From: Mycobacterium sp. AT1
GTDB lineage: Bacteria > Actinomycetota > Actinomycetes > Mycobacteriales > Mycobacteriaceae
Assembly: GCF_002043095.1 (NCBI RefSeq)
Contig: NZ_MVOC01000035.1
Location: 62,001-126,000, forward strand
Length of the DNA: 64,000 bases
Direction of reading: 5' to 3'
Below are positions 55,715-64,000 of this stretch, piece by piece. The notes below the pieces were generated by a model. The model did no database searches and was not told where the DNA came from. It worked only from the letters and a program-made list of their open reading frames with translations. Each line of letters opens with the position of its first letter. The first letter of the stretch is position 1. The translations under genes and the position numbers were made by a program.

Positions 55715-56688
55715 TTCGCAACCCGCACCTGTCCGACACCACTGCCGCCGGCACCGCGTCCGACGTCGCCGTCGAGTGGGACCGGGGCAACGACCAGTGG
55801 TGGGATTGGTACATGTCGCTGGCGGACGGCCCCGCCCCCGACGGGCCGCTTGTCGACCCGCAGGCCCACGACCCGGGGCCGTTGCCGTCCGACGACGAGA
55901 TCGCGGCCGAACTCGCCGTGGCCTATCCACTCACCGATGCCCAGATCGACGAGTTCCGCACCGACGCGTTCGTCAAGCTGCCCGGCGTGCTCAGTCCCGG
56001 CGCGGTGCAGCGCCTTCGAATGAGGTTGCGTACCTTGCTCGACGAGGCCGTCGACCCCGAGGTCGGCTTCCAGAGTCGCGAAATGATGTGGCTCGACGAC
56101 GATTTGGTGCGCGCCGCGGTGTTGTCACCGCGCATCGGCGGCATCAGCGCCGCCCTGCTCGGGACGGAGCGGGTGCGGCTCTATCACGACAACGCGCTGT
56201 CGAAGGAACCCGGCGCGGGGCGCACGCCGTGGCATTTCGACGCCCATCACTTTCCCCTTGACTCCCCCGACGTGTTGACGGCGTGGATTCCGTTGCAGCC
56301 CACTCCGCGCGAGATGGGCCCGTTGGCCTTCGCCCGCGGCGCCGACGTCGGGAACTTGGTGGCGGATCTCGAATTCGACAAACACGGCACGTCCTATGAC
56401 CGTGGGGTGTCGGAAGTCTTTCGGGCCCAAGCCGTTCAGGTCGAGGACGGACCGTTTGCCGCGGGCGAGGTCAGCTTCCACGGCGCCAACTGCTTCCACA
56501 CCGCCGGGGCCAACCGCACCACCAAGGCCCGGGTCGTGCTGGCCAACACCTACTTCGCCGACGGCACCCGCGTCGTACCGAGCCCCACCATGGTGAGTGG
56601 CGACTGGCGCAAGTTCATTCCGGGAGCCGAGCCCGGACAGGTGGTGGCCAGCCCGCGCAACCCGCTGTTGGAGCCCTGCGTCGCGTAG
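55711..56688 (+). CDS. Phytanoyl-CoA dioxygenase (PhyH) family Fe(II)/2OG oxygenase
   Basis: 325 residues. Iron ligands His175 and Asp177 in WHFDAHHF and His263 in CFHTAGANR, and an Arg near 275 that may hold 2-oxoglutarate. PhyH-type enzymes hydroxylate or otherwise oxidise small molecules, including amino acid derivatives (EctD) and natural products. About 75 N-terminal residues, rich in Asp and Pro, precede the domain. Coupled to methyltransferase B by ATGA. Confidence 0.87.
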   Translation: MIRNPHLSDTTAAGTASDVAVEWDRGNDQWWDWYMSLADGPAPDGPLVDPQAHDPGPLPSDDEIAAELAVAYPLTDAQIDEFRTDAFVKLPGVLSPGAVQRLRMRLRTLLDEAVDPEVGFQSREMMWLDDDLVRAAVLSPRIGGISAALLGTERVRLYHDNALSKEPGAGRTPWHFDAHHFPLDSPDVLTAWIPLQPTPREMGPLAFARGADVGNLVADLEFDKHGTSYDRGVSEVFRAQAVQVEDGPFAAGEVSFHGANCFHTAGANRTTKARVVLANTYFADGTRVVPSPTMVSGDWRKFIPGAEPGQVVASPRNPLLEPCVA

Positions 56689-58113
56689 CTACTTCGGGCC
56701 GGAGTCCAGTTCTTCGACGTCTATCATTCGCGTCGACTTGATGCCGACGGCGCGGTTGATGGCCACGGTCAGCCCGAACAGCAGGACGCCGAGGATGACC
56801 AGCGCGATCGCCAGCACGTACTGCTGCAGCGGCCGACCGGACAGTGGCAAAACCAGGTAGGCCGAGGCGACGAAGCCCACCCACGGCAGCCAGGTCGGGG
56901 TCTTGAAGTGATTGCCGTCGGATTTGACGTCCTTGCGCAGCACCAGAACTGCGATGTTCACCACCGCGAACACCGCCAGCAACAGCAGCGACGTGGTGCC
57001 GCCGAGGGTCGAGATGGCCTTGTCGTTGGCGAAGGCCGTGACGTAGAGGATCAGCCCGAACGCGATCGAGGTGGTGAACACGATGGCCACCCACGGGGTC
57101 CGGCGCGAGGGGTGCACGGTCCCCAACACCGGCGGCAACACGTGCTGCTTGGCCATGCCGTAGATCAACCGGCTTGCCATCAACATGTTGATCAACGCGG
57201 TGTTCGCGACGGCGAACATCGAGATGAAGGGCAGGATCTTCTCGATCGGCATACCGGGCGCCCCGGCCTTGACCACCTCGACGAGCGGCGTCTCGCTGGC
57301 CTCGAGCGTGCCGACCGGGACCAGCGCCACCGCCACGATGGCGACCACGATGTAGACGACGCCCGCGATGCCGAGTCCGGTCAAGAGAATCTTCGGGAAG
57401 ATCTTGACCGGATCCTTGGTCTCCTCGGCCATGTTGACCGAGTCCTCGAAGCCGACCATCGCGAAGAACGCGAGCGACGTGGCCGTGGTGACGGCGAGGA
57501 ACGCGTTCTTGTCCTCGGCGGTGTCGAAGGCGATCACCCGCGAGAAGTCGACGGTGTCACCGCCCTGGGTGAACGCCCAGAAGCCGACGAAGATCACCAG
57601 CATCAGGCCGGTGATCTCGACGATGGTCAGCACCACGTTCAGCTTCACGCTCTCGCCGACGCCTCGCAGGTTGACGGCGGCGACCATCACCATGAACAGC
57701 AGGGCGACGGCAACGATTCCGGCTGTGCCCCAATCGAATCCGAAGCCCTTGAAGAAGTTGGACGCGAAGAACCGCGACGCCGTGGCCGCCGAGGTGATGC
57801 CCGAGCACATCACGATGAACGCGACGAGGAACGTGACGAAGTGAATGCCGAACGCCTTGTGCGCATACAGCGCCGCACCAGCCGCCTGCGGATACTTGGT
57901 GACCAACTCCAGGTAGCTGAACGCGGTCAGCATCGCGATCATGAAGGCGACGAGGAAGGGCAGCCACGCGGCGCCACCCACCTCGGCCGCCACGTCTCCG
58001 GTCAGCGCGTAGACACCGGTGCCGAGGATGTCACCGATGATGAAGAGAAGCAGCAGACCGGGGCCCATCACCCGTTTCAGTTCAGGTTGCTCCTCGACCG
58101 CTGCTTGCGTCAT
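56689..58113 (-). CDS. APC-family amino acid permease
   Basis: 474 residues with 12 predicted helices. The first helix has the GDILGTGVYALTGDVA loop typical of APC transporters, and SGITSAATASRFFA follows later. ATG 58113 has GGAGG 5 bases upstream; a further in-frame ATG at 58140 is less likely. Its 3' end meets the convergent PhyH gene. Moves an amino acid or amine. Confidence 0.88.
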   Translation of the reverse strand: MTQAAVEEQPELKRVMGPGLLLLFIIGDILGTGVYALTGDVAAEVGGAAWLPFLVAFMIAMLTAFSYLELVTKYPQAAGAALYAHKAFGIHFVTFLVAFIVMCSGITSAATASRFFASNFFKGFGFDWGTAGIVAVALLFMVMVAAVNLRGVGESVKLNVVLTIVEITGLMLVIFVGFWAFTQGGDTVDFSRVIAFDTAEDKNAFLAVTTATSLAFFAMVGFEDSVNMAEETKDPVKIFPKILLTGLGIAGVVYIVVAIVAVALVPVGTLEASETPLVEVVKAGAPGMPIEKILPFISMFAVANTALINMLMASRLIYGMAKQHVLPPVLGTVHPSRRTPWVAIVFTTSIAFGLILYVTAFANDKAISTLGGTTSLLLLAVFAVVNIAVLVLRKDVKSDGNHFKTPTWLPWVGFVASAYLVLPLSGRPLQQYVLAIALVILGVLLFGLTVAINRAVGIKSTRMIDVEELDSGPK

Positions 58114-58166
58114 GACGCCTCCCTGATAGTCCGCTGTCAATCAGGGTTAACCATTGCAGGAAGAGT

Positions 58167-59147
58167 TCAAGCCTGCAGCGCAATCCAACTTCGCGGCGTG
58201 TCCGTCATCTCCGAGACCGCGTCGAGGAACCGGGCGACCGCGGCGGCATCCTGCGTCCGTTGCCACCCGAACGTCGTCGGCCGCTGGGCCCTGTCGTGCC
58301 AGAAGTGCGGCGACTGCGACGACGGCCGGGTCGCCACCAGCCAGACCGCCGTGTCCCCGCCGTCGGCCGGGTCGCGAAGGATCGGCCCGGTGAGTCTCTG
58401 GAACGTCGGAAGGGCTTCGGCGACACCGGGGGTCTTCGCCCATCCGGGATGCATGCTCTCCACGCGCACGTCGCTCGTCGCCAGTCGCCGGGCCCAGGCG
58501 TCGGCCAGCACCACCTGCATGCGCTTGGTCTTGGCGTAGACCCGAACCCCGTCGTAATCGCCGCGGGTCGACTCGATGTCGCCGGTGGACAGCGGCGCGC
58601 TGTACATCCCTCCCGAGGAGACGAAGACGATCGACGCCCCACCTGCGTTGCGCAGCAGCGGAAGCAATCGTTCGGTCATCACCTGCGGACCCAGCACGTG
58701 GCACGCGAGTTGCAGCTCGTGCCCCTGGGGCGTCTCGTCGCGTCGCTTCGGCATGGCGCCCGCGTTGTGCACCAGTCCGTGGAGGGCGTCGACGCGCCCG
58801 GACAGGTCGTCGGTCCACGCCCGGACGGTGTCGAGATCACCTACGTCGCACACCTCGTCGATCACGACCGAACCTGGTACGGCACCGCGGATCACGTCCG
58901 CCGAGCGCTTGACCTTGTCCGGGTTGCGGCCGAGAAGGTGCACGGTGGCGCCCAATTCGGCGAACGACGTCGCCATCGCCTCGCCCAGACCGGAGGTGGC
59001 ACCCGTGACGACGACGCGCTTGCCTGCCATCGACGACGGTGCCGGGTCCGCGGGCCACCAGAGCCTGCGCACGCCCGACCCGATCTTCGAGTAGCCGAGG
59101 AGGACGGATCGGTCGAGAGCGGCGTCGAGGACACCGGTGACGGACAT
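58167..59147 (-). CDS. Short-chain dehydrogenase/reductase
   Basis: 326 residues. Nucleotide loop TGATSGLG (about 48-55), NAG in LVHNAGAMP (about 129-131) and the YxxxK pair in YAKTK (about 207-211). A 45-residue N-terminal extension is hydrophobic and may bind a membrane or partner. ATG 59147 has TACGGT 7 bases before it, so it may have its own leaderless promoter besides read-through from the TetR gene 14 bases upstream. Confidence 0.87.
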   Translation of the reverse strand: MSVTGVLDAALDRSVLLGYSKIGSGVRRLWWPADPAPSSMAGKRVVVTGATSGLGEAMATSFAELGATVHLLGRNPDKVKRSADVIRGAVPGSVVIDEVCDVGDLDTVRAWTDDLSGRVDALHGLVHNAGAMPKRRDETPQGHELQLACHVLGPQVMTERLLPLLRNAGGASIVFVSSGGMYSAPLSTGDIESTRGDYDGVRVYAKTKRMQVVLADAWARRLATSDVRVESMHPGWAKTPGVAEALPTFQRLTGPILRDPADGGDTAVWLVATRPSSQSPHFWHDRAQRPTTFGWQRTQDAAAVARFLDAVSEMTDTPRSWIALQA

Positions 59148-59154
59148 GTCACCG

Positions 59155-59160
59155 ACCGTA
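59155..59160 (-). promoter_or_regulatory. -10 box of the SDR gene
   Basis: Minus-strand TACGGT lies in the 14-base gap between TetR stop and SDR start, 7 bases before the ATG. Confidence 0.5.
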
Positions 59161-59161
59161 C

Positions 59162-59773
59162 TCAGCCGAAGGGCGCGAGCACGTCGATGACGTCGACGAG
59201 CGTTGCGCGAGCGGCAGCCCTCGGCCCGTCCCCGACCCCGACGAGGGACGCGACGACCGCACCGTCGACCGCGCACACCAGCGCCGTCATCAGCTCGGCC
59301 CGCACCGATCGCCCCGACCGCTCCACCACTTCGACGACGGCCTGCGTCCGCTGCTTCATGATGCGACGCTGGACGTCGCGCAGCCCGGGTTGGCGCGCAC
59401 AGGCGATGTAACGCTCGTAGCGGGAGATCAACTGCTCCGAGACCCGGGTGCCGGGTCCGTCGCCGACCAAGAGGTCGACGAGGACGTCGGCCGTCGATTC
59501 GGCGCCGCGTTTGCGCCGCGACAGCGCCGCGACGCGGGTGTCCAAGGTCTCGGCTTCGCGCGTTCCGACATGTTCGACGGCCCGCTCGACGAGGTCGTCG
59601 AGGGACGAGAAGTAGTACGTCGTCGAGGCCAACGGCAGCCCGGCTCGGCGGGCGACGGCACGATGCCGGACGGCGTCGAAGCCACCTTCGCACAGCAGAT
59701 CAGCGGCCGCGCTGACCAGCGCGTACCGTCGTCTCTCACCCTTGGGGGTGACCGCTGCCGTCACGTGTTGCAT
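59162..59773 (-). CDS. TetR family regulator (Rv0775-like)
   Basis: 203 residues. Helix-turn-helix about 20-60 (GGFDAVRHRAVARRAGLPLA followed by STTYYFSS). A TetR_C-type ligand domain follows. Upstream of the SDR gene with 14 bases between, and divergent from the esterase across 140 bases. No clear palindrome is seen in that gap. Matches Rv0775 by place and length. Confidence 0.85.
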   Translation of the reverse strand: MQHVTAAVTPKGERRRYALVSAAADLLCEGGFDAVRHRAVARRAGLPLASTTYYFSSLDDLVERAVEHVGTREAETLDTRVAALSRRKRGAESTADVLVDLLVGDGPGTRVSEQLISRYERYIACARQPGLRDVQRRIMKQRTQAVVEVVERSGRSVRAELMTALVCAVDGAVVASLVGVGDGPRAAARATLVDVIDVLAPFG

Positions 59774-59913
59774 GCTGCCAGCCACGGCCCGCCGACATAG
59801 GGCTTTCGGCCAACTGCAAGGCTCTCCACAGGAAAGGCAGGGCGCGCGCACAGTCGCGTAGAACCCACCCGTCACATGCGTCCCGCAAGTGCTCGTCCCA
59901 GGCCGCCGATGGC

Positions 59914-60825
59914 ATGATGGCCCGCATGCCAGACCTGAGCCGTCGCGCCATTCTGCGACTCGGCGTCGGTGCCGCGGCGGGAGCCGCGGGCGCGTACGCA
60001 CTCGACACGATGCTGAGCCAAGCGCCCGTCACCCGGCCGCCCGTCGCCATGACCGGCATCGGCGCGCCGCTGGCGCCGCCGCGACCGCCGCTACCCCTCG
60101 AGCCGCCGGCGGCAGCTCCCACCTACGTCACCGGATCGTTCGTCTCGGCAGCCCGTGGCGGGGTGTCGACCAACTGGGCGATCGCCCGGCCACCGGGCCA
60201 GACCGGACCGCTGCGGCCGGTGATCGCACTGCACGGGAAGGGCCAGGATGCGGCGGGCGTGATGGCAGGCGGCGTCGAGCAGGGCCTCGCGCAAGCCGTC
60301 GCGGCTGGCATCCCGCCGTTCGCCGTCGTCGCCGTCGACGGAGGCGGGAGTTACTGGCATTCACGGACTTCCGGCGAGGATTCCGGTGCGATGGTGCTCA
60401 ACGAGCTGATTCCGATGCTGGGCGAGCAGGGCTTGGACATATCGCGGGTCGGTTTCCTCGGCTGGTCGATGGGCGGGTACGGCGCCCTGCTGCTGGGGTC
60501 CCGGCTCGGTCCGGCCCGCACGGCCGCGATCTGCGCGGTAAGCCCGGCACTGTGGACGTCCTCGGGTGCGACGGCCCCCGGCGCATTCGACGGCGAGGCC
60601 GACTACGCCGCGAACAGCGTGTGGGGTCTGCCGAATCTGGCGTCGATTCCGATCAGAATCGACTGCGGCGACAGCGATCCGTTCTACGCCGCCACCAAAC
60701 AGTTCATCGGGCAGCTGCCCAACCCGCCCGCGGGTGGGTTCTCCCCCGGCGGCCATGACGGCGAGTTCTGGAGCTCGCAGCTTCCAGCCGAAATCGCTTG
60801 GATGGCACCGCTTCTCGTCGCTTAG
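59914..60825 (+). CDS. Secreted esterase (Rv0774c-like)
   Basis: 303 residues from ATG 59914 (ATG 59926 also possible). N-terminal Tat-like signal ([18 protein letters not shown]) then alpha/beta hydrolase of esterase-D/Ag85-like type: [11 protein letters not shown] holds the nucleophile Ser (about 190), with Asp in DCGDSDPF and His in GGHDGEFW. Orthologue of Rv0774c, an extracellular esterase. Overlaps purD end by 4 bases. Confidence 0.87.
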   Translation: MMARMPDLSRRAILRLGVGAAAGAAGAYALDTMLSQAPVTRPPVAMTGIGAPLAPPRPPLPLEPPAAAPTYVTGSFVSAARGGVSTNWAIARPPGQTGPLRPVIALHGKGQDAAGVMAGGVEQGLAQAVAAGIPPFAVVAVDGGGSYWHSRTSGEDSGAMVLNELIPMLGEQGLDISRVGFLGWSMGGYGALLLGSRLGPARTAAICAVSPALWTSSGATAPGAFDGEADYAANSVWGLPNLASIPIRIDCGDSDPFYAATKQFIGQLPNPPAGGFSPGGHDGEFWSSQLPAEIAWMAPLLVA

Positions 60826-62090
60826 ACGACGACTCGCCCCTCGGCGGCCGCCAACCCGATGTCGGTGCGGAAGTGCCCGCCAGGCAGCCGAACCCCTTCC
60901 ATGACGGCGTAGGCCGCCTCGCGCGCCGCGGCGAGGTCGGCACCCGTGCCCACCACCGACAGCACCCGCCCGCCCGACGAGACCACGGCGCCGTCGTCAC
61001 GCCTGGCGGTACCCGCGTGTAGCACGCCCGGCCCTTCCGAGCCCGTGATGACGTCGCCGACGCGAGGGCGCCCCGGGTAGTTCTCGGCGGCCAGCACGAC
61101 CGTCACGGCGGCCCCGTCACTCCACTGCAGCGCTGGTTGCGCGGCGAGTTCACCGACGGCGGCGGCGCGCAGCAACTGCCCGAACGGGCTCTCGAGGAGC
61201 GCAAGTACCGCCTGGGTCTCGGGATCGCCGAAGCGGCAGTTGAATTCGACGACGGCCGGGCCTCGGGAGGTGATCGCCAAGCCGGCGTACAGCAGGCCGG
61301 AGAACGGACAGCCCCGCGCGACCATCTCGGCGGCAACGGGTTTCACGACGTCGTCGACGATGCTCGCGAGGACGTCGGCGGGCAGCCACGGCAACGGCGT
61401 GTACGCGCCCATGCCTCCGGTGTTGGGTCCGGCGTCGCCGTCGCCGACGCGCTTGAAGTCCTGCGCGGGCAACAGTGGCACGACGGTCTCACCGTCGACG
61501 ACGCAGAATAGCGAGACCTCGGGGCCGTCCAGGAACGATTCGAGCAGCACGGGATGCCCGGAATCCAGCAGGCTCGCCGCGTGCGCGCGGGCGTCGAGGC
61601 GGTCCGCCGTCACCACCACGCCCTTTCCGGCCGCCAGGCCGTCGTCCTTGACCACCCAGGCGTGATCGCCGGCGGGCGGGCCGAAGCGGTCGAGCGCGGC
61701 GTCCAGCCGGGCGGGGTTGTCCACGATCTCGCTTCGCGCGGTGCGCACGCCCGCGGCATCCATTACGTCCTTCGCGAAGGACTTGGCGCCTTCGATGCGG
61801 GCGGCGTCCTTCGACGGCCCGAAGCAGACGATGCCGGCCGCTCGGACCGCATCGGCGACGCCGAGGACCAGCGGAACCTCGGGTCCGACCACGACGAGGT
61901 CGGCCTCGAACCGCTTGGCCAGTTTCACGACGTCGTCCCCGGAGGTCACGTCGACGTCGTATTGCTCGGCGATCGCCGCCGTGCCCGCGTTGCCGGGGGC
62001 CACGGCGAGCGCGTCCACCTCGGGATCGCGACGCAGCGCCAGCAGCAGCGCATGTTCACGGGCACCGGATCCGATCACGAGGACTCGCAC
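60822..62090 (-). CDS. purD: Phosphoribosylamine-glycine ligase PurD
   Basis: 422 residues, exactly the usual length. GARS ATP-grasp enzyme: [14 protein letters not shown] at the start, [13 protein letters not shown] as the ATP-grasp loop, and NTGGMGAY and [13 protein letters not shown] near the ATP metal site. Ligates glycine to phosphoribosylamine. GTG 62090 is chosen because TAGGGT stands 7 bases before it, a leaderless layout; GTG 62099 is also in frame. Confidence 0.95.
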   Translation of the reverse strand: MRVLVIGSGAREHALLLALRRDPEVDALAVAPGNAGTAAIAEQYDVDVTSGDDVVKLAKRFEADLVVVGPEVPLVLGVADAVRAAGIVCFGPSKDAARIEGAKSFAKDVMDAAGVRTARSEIVDNPARLDAALDRFGPPAGDHAWVVKDDGLAAGKGVVVTADRLDARAHAASLLDSGHPVLLESFLDGPEVSLFCVVDGETVVPLLPAQDFKRVGDGDAGPNTGGMGAYTPLPWLPADVLASIVDDVVKPVAAEMVARGCPFSGLLYAGLAITSRGPAVVEFNCRFGDPETQAVLALLESPFGQLLRAAAVGELAAQPALQWSDGAAVTVVLAAENYPGRPRVGDVITGSEGPGVLHAGTARRDDGAVVSSGGRVLSVVGTGADLAAAREAAYAVMEGVRLPGGHFRTDIGLAAAEGRVVV

Positions 62091-62097
62091 GGTCGTC

Positions 62098-62103
62098 ACC
62101 CTA
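62098..62103 (-). promoter_or_regulatory. -10 box of purD
   Basis: Minus-strand TAGGGT, then 7 bases, then GTG 62090. It lies back-to-back with the P450 promoter. Confidence 0.55.
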
Positions 62104-62118
62104 AACCTTCGAATCCGG

Positions 62119-62145
62119 CCATACACTTCCCGATGCGGTGTATGG
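62119..62145. promoter_or_regulatory. Candidate TetR operator over the P450 -10 box
   Basis: CCATACAC (62119-62126) and GTGTATGG (62138-62145) form perfect 8-base arms with an 11-base spacer. The right arm covers most of the TATGGT -10 box at 62141-62146. A regulator bound here would block P450 transcription; the TetR gene at 63455 is the natural candidate. Confidence 0.6.
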
Positions 62146-62153
62146 TCTGCAAC

Positions 62154-63428
62154 ATGGCGACGATGCATGACGGCTGCCCCTTCGGAGCGGACAGTGATTC
62201 CCCCCGAGTCGCTTCGCTCCTACCCCCGGGGTATGACTTCACCGATCCCGACGTCCTGCTCCGGGGTATCCCGGTCACGGAATTCGCAGAACTCCGCAAG
62301 ACCGCCCCCGTGTGGTGGAACGAGCAGCAGGAGTCGATCTTCGACGACGGCGGCTACTGGGTGATCAGCCGCCACGAGGACATCAAGTCCATCTCCCGCA
62401 ACGGCGACCTGTGGTCGACCAACCGCAAGGGCGCGGTGATGCGACTGCCCGACGGCGTGACCGCCGAGCAGCTGGACCTGACCAAGGCGCTGCTGATCAA
62501 CCACGACGCCCCCGAGCACACCCGACTGCGCAAGATCGTGTCGCGCCTGTTCACGCCCCGGTCGGTGGCCGCGCTGGAGGAGAAGCTCGCCGTCGCCGCC
62601 CGCGAGATCGTGGCCGAGGCCGCCGCGAAGGACGGCGGCAACTTCGTCGACGACATCGCCACCAAGTTGCCGCTGCTGGCCATCGCCGACCTGATCGGCG
62701 TCCCGGAGGCCGACCGCGAGAAGCTGTTCCACTGGACCAACTGCATCATGAACACCGACGATCCGGACTTCGACTCCGATCCGACGATGGCCAACGCGGA
62801 ACTGATGGGTTACGCCTACAACATGGCCGAGGAGCGCAGGCGCTGCCCGGCCGACGACATCGTCACCCGGCTAGTGCAAGCCGACATCGACGGTAACGCC
62901 ATGGACGACATCGAATTCGCCTTCTTCGTCATCCTGCTGGCCGTGGCGGGCAACGAGACGACCCGCAACGCCATGACGCACGGCATGAACGCATTCTTCG
63001 ACAACCCGGACCAGTGGGAGCTCTTCAAGAGGGACCGGCCCGCCACGGCGGTCGACGAGATCGTCAGATGGGCCACCCCGGTGCACTGTTTCCAGCGGAC
63101 GGCTCTGGCCGACGTGGAGTTCGGCGACGTGACCATCAAGGAAGGTCAACGGGCCGGCCTCTTCTACAGCTCGGCCAACTTCGACGAGTCGGTGTTCGAG
63201 CGCCCCTTCGAGTTCGACGTGACGCGTAACCCCAATCCGCACTTGGCCTTCGGCGGCAACGGCGCACACTTCTGCATCGGAGCCAACCTGGCTCGGATGG
63301 AAATCAAGCTGATCTTCAACGAGCTTGCCGACCAGATTCCAGACATCTCCAAAGTGGCCGAGCCGCAACGGCTTCGATCCGGCTGGATCAACGGCGTCAA
63401 GGAACTGTCGGTCGCCTACCAGGGCTGA
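62154..63428 (+). CDS. Cytochrome P450, CYP125-like
   Basis: 424 residues. I-helix AGNETTRNA (about 266-274), ExxR in DEIVRWATP, haem loop [18 protein letters not shown] with the Cys near residue 371. Strong resemblance to the CYP125/CYP142 cholesterol side-chain hydroxylases in [23 protein letters not shown] and [11 protein letters not shown]. Start ATG 62154: TATGGT lies 7 bases before it. M. tuberculosis has no such P450 next to purD as far as I recall. Steroid or branched lipid oxidation is an inference. Confidence 0.88.
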   Translation: MATMHDGCPFGADSDSPRVASLLPPGYDFTDPDVLLRGIPVTEFAELRKTAPVWWNEQQESIFDDGGYWVISRHEDIKSISRNGDLWSTNRKGAVMRLPDGVTAEQLDLTKALLINHDAPEHTRLRKIVSRLFTPRSVAALEEKLAVAAREIVAEAAAKDGGNFVDDIATKLPLLAIADLIGVPEADREKLFHWTNCIMNTDDPDFDSDPTMANAELMGYAYNMAEERRRCPADDIVTRLVQADIDGNAMDDIEFAFFVILLAVAGNETTRNAMTHGMNAFFDNPDQWELFKRDRPATAVDEIVRWATPVHCFQRTALADVEFGDVTIKEGQRAGLFYSSANFDESVFERPFEFDVTRNPNPHLAFGGNGAHFCIGANLARMEIKLIFNELADQIPDISKVAEPQRLRSGWINGVKELSVAYQG

Positions 63429-63441
63429 GTCGAGGTCCGGC

Positions 63442-63447
63442 TACGAT
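63442..63447 (+). promoter_or_regulatory. -10 box of the terminal tetR gene
   Basis: TACGAT, 7 bases before GTG 63455: leaderless geometry. Confidence 0.5.
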
Positions 63448-63454
63448 TTCCGCC

Positions 63455-64000
63455 GTGCGTACCCACGGATGGTCGGGATCGGCCCCCGCGACCGACGACG
63501 AGGCCGTGGCGAGGATCCTGGACGCCGCGAGCAAGGCCGTCGACGAACGCGGCGCCGACGTCAGCATTGCCGACGTCGCGCGCACCCTCGGCGTGACACG
63601 GCAGACCGTGTACCGGTACTTCGCCAGCACCGAAGCGCTTCTGGTGGCGGCCGCCGTCCACGCCGCCGACGACTTCCTCGACCGGCTGGCCGAACATCTT
63701 CGCGGCCTCACCGACCCGGTCGACGCCGTCACCGAGGCCATCGCCACCGCATTGGAGTGGCTGCCCAAGGACAAGCACATCGGTCTGCTGATCGCACCGG
63801 GTCGCGCCGACGAGCACACGGCATCCGTCACCTCGGACGTCGCACTGCAATTCGCGAACGCCATGCTGCGGCGGTTCGACGTCGACTGGGCTGCGCTGGG
63901 GTTCACCGACGACGGACTCGACGAACTCGCCGAGCATCTGCTGCGGATCATCCAGTCGTTCATCCTCGACCCCGGCCGCCCGCCACGGACGGGTGAGGCC
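63455..64000 (+). CDS. TetR family regulator, 3' end outside window
   Basis: 182 codons visible, open at the right edge. Helix-turn-helix in ADVARTLGVTRQTVYRYF (about 38-56). GTG 63455 lies 26 bases after the P450 stop, with its own TACGAT. Co-directional with the P450 and probably its regulator, acting at the palindrome 62119-62145. Confidence 0.82.
   Translation, partial: MRTHGWSGSAPATDDEAVARILDAASKAVDERGADVSIADVARTLGVTRQTVYRYFASTEALLVAAAVHAADDFLDRLAEHLRGLTDPVDAVTEAIATALEWLPKDKHIGLLIAPGRADEHTASVTSDVALQFANAMLRRFDVDWAALGFTDDGLDELAEHLLRIIQSFILDPGRPPRTGEA

Noticed and set aside
56908..58539. 543-codon plus-strand frame over the permease
   Set aside because: Asp/Arg/His-rich shadow of the APC gene, without any start signal.
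1..64000. tRNA, rRNA, CRISPR, IS elements or prophage
   Set aside because: No cloverleaf, rRNA stretch, spaced repeat array, transposase or integrase was seen. The only mobile-looking gene is the DUF559 gene.

Overview
The window is about 68% GC with dense genes, many GTG and TTG starts and frequent 4-base stop/start overlaps. Gene content points to a mycobacterium: mycothiol synthase, DesA1-type desaturase, an LCP ligase, LmeA-type lipomannan factor, an MCE protein, encapsulin, CYP126 and GlnR. Gene order runs parallel to the M. tuberculosis segment Rv0824c to Rv0772 as I remember it. Genes missing from that segment in M. tuberculosis (full pst operon, RelZ-type fusion, extra methyltransferases) suggest a fast-growing Mycolicibacterium. 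Rv names are from memory of synteny, not from a search. I see no rRNA, tRNA, CRISPR array or insertion sequence.

Layout. 1-2.4 kb: an MpaB/DUF2236 oxygenase (cut by the window edge), a divergent TetR gene and two small PASTA-like secreted paralogues. 2.5-9.3 kb: desA1, a dihydrouridine synthase, an LCP protein, phoY2, and a MarR gene divergent from an MDR oxidoreductase. 9.3-15 kb: pstB-pstA-pstC-pstS, mshD and glnR on the minus strand. 15-19.4 kb: lmeA, a thioredoxin, a polycysteine leader peptide, DUF4395, cysA2, sseC2, a 32-residue membrane peptide, nitrobindin and a lipoprotein. 19.4-36.8 kb: a candidate small RNA, an aminodeoxychorismate-lyase-like gene, ygfZ, purM, purF and purL mixed with membrane and redox genes, an orphan MCE gene and an M18 peptidase. 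36.8-39.7 kb: a DyP-encapsulin operon and an ECF sigma factor. 39.7-52.2 kb: purQ-purS, purC-ptrB-gpx, purB-cyp126 and plus-strand genes. 52.2-64 kb: a DUF429-RelA/SpoT fusion, two methyltransferases with a PhyH dioxygenase and an APC permease, SDR and TetR genes, an esterase, purD, a P450 and a TetR gene cut by the right edge.

How the parts fit. Eight purine genes (purM, F, L, Q, S, C, B, D) all lie on the minus strand, as parts of small operons or alone. Phosphate uptake (pst) and its PhoU-type regulator each carry a candidate PHO box with 11-base repeat spacing. The sulfur genes (DUF4395, cysA2, sseC2) lie behind a polycysteine leader that can sense cysteine supply. A recurring pattern is TANNNT, then 6 or 7 bases, then ATG or GTG, meaning leaderless mRNAs; this fixes several start codons, among them phoY2, dyp, purL, purC, purD, the P450 and its TetR gene.
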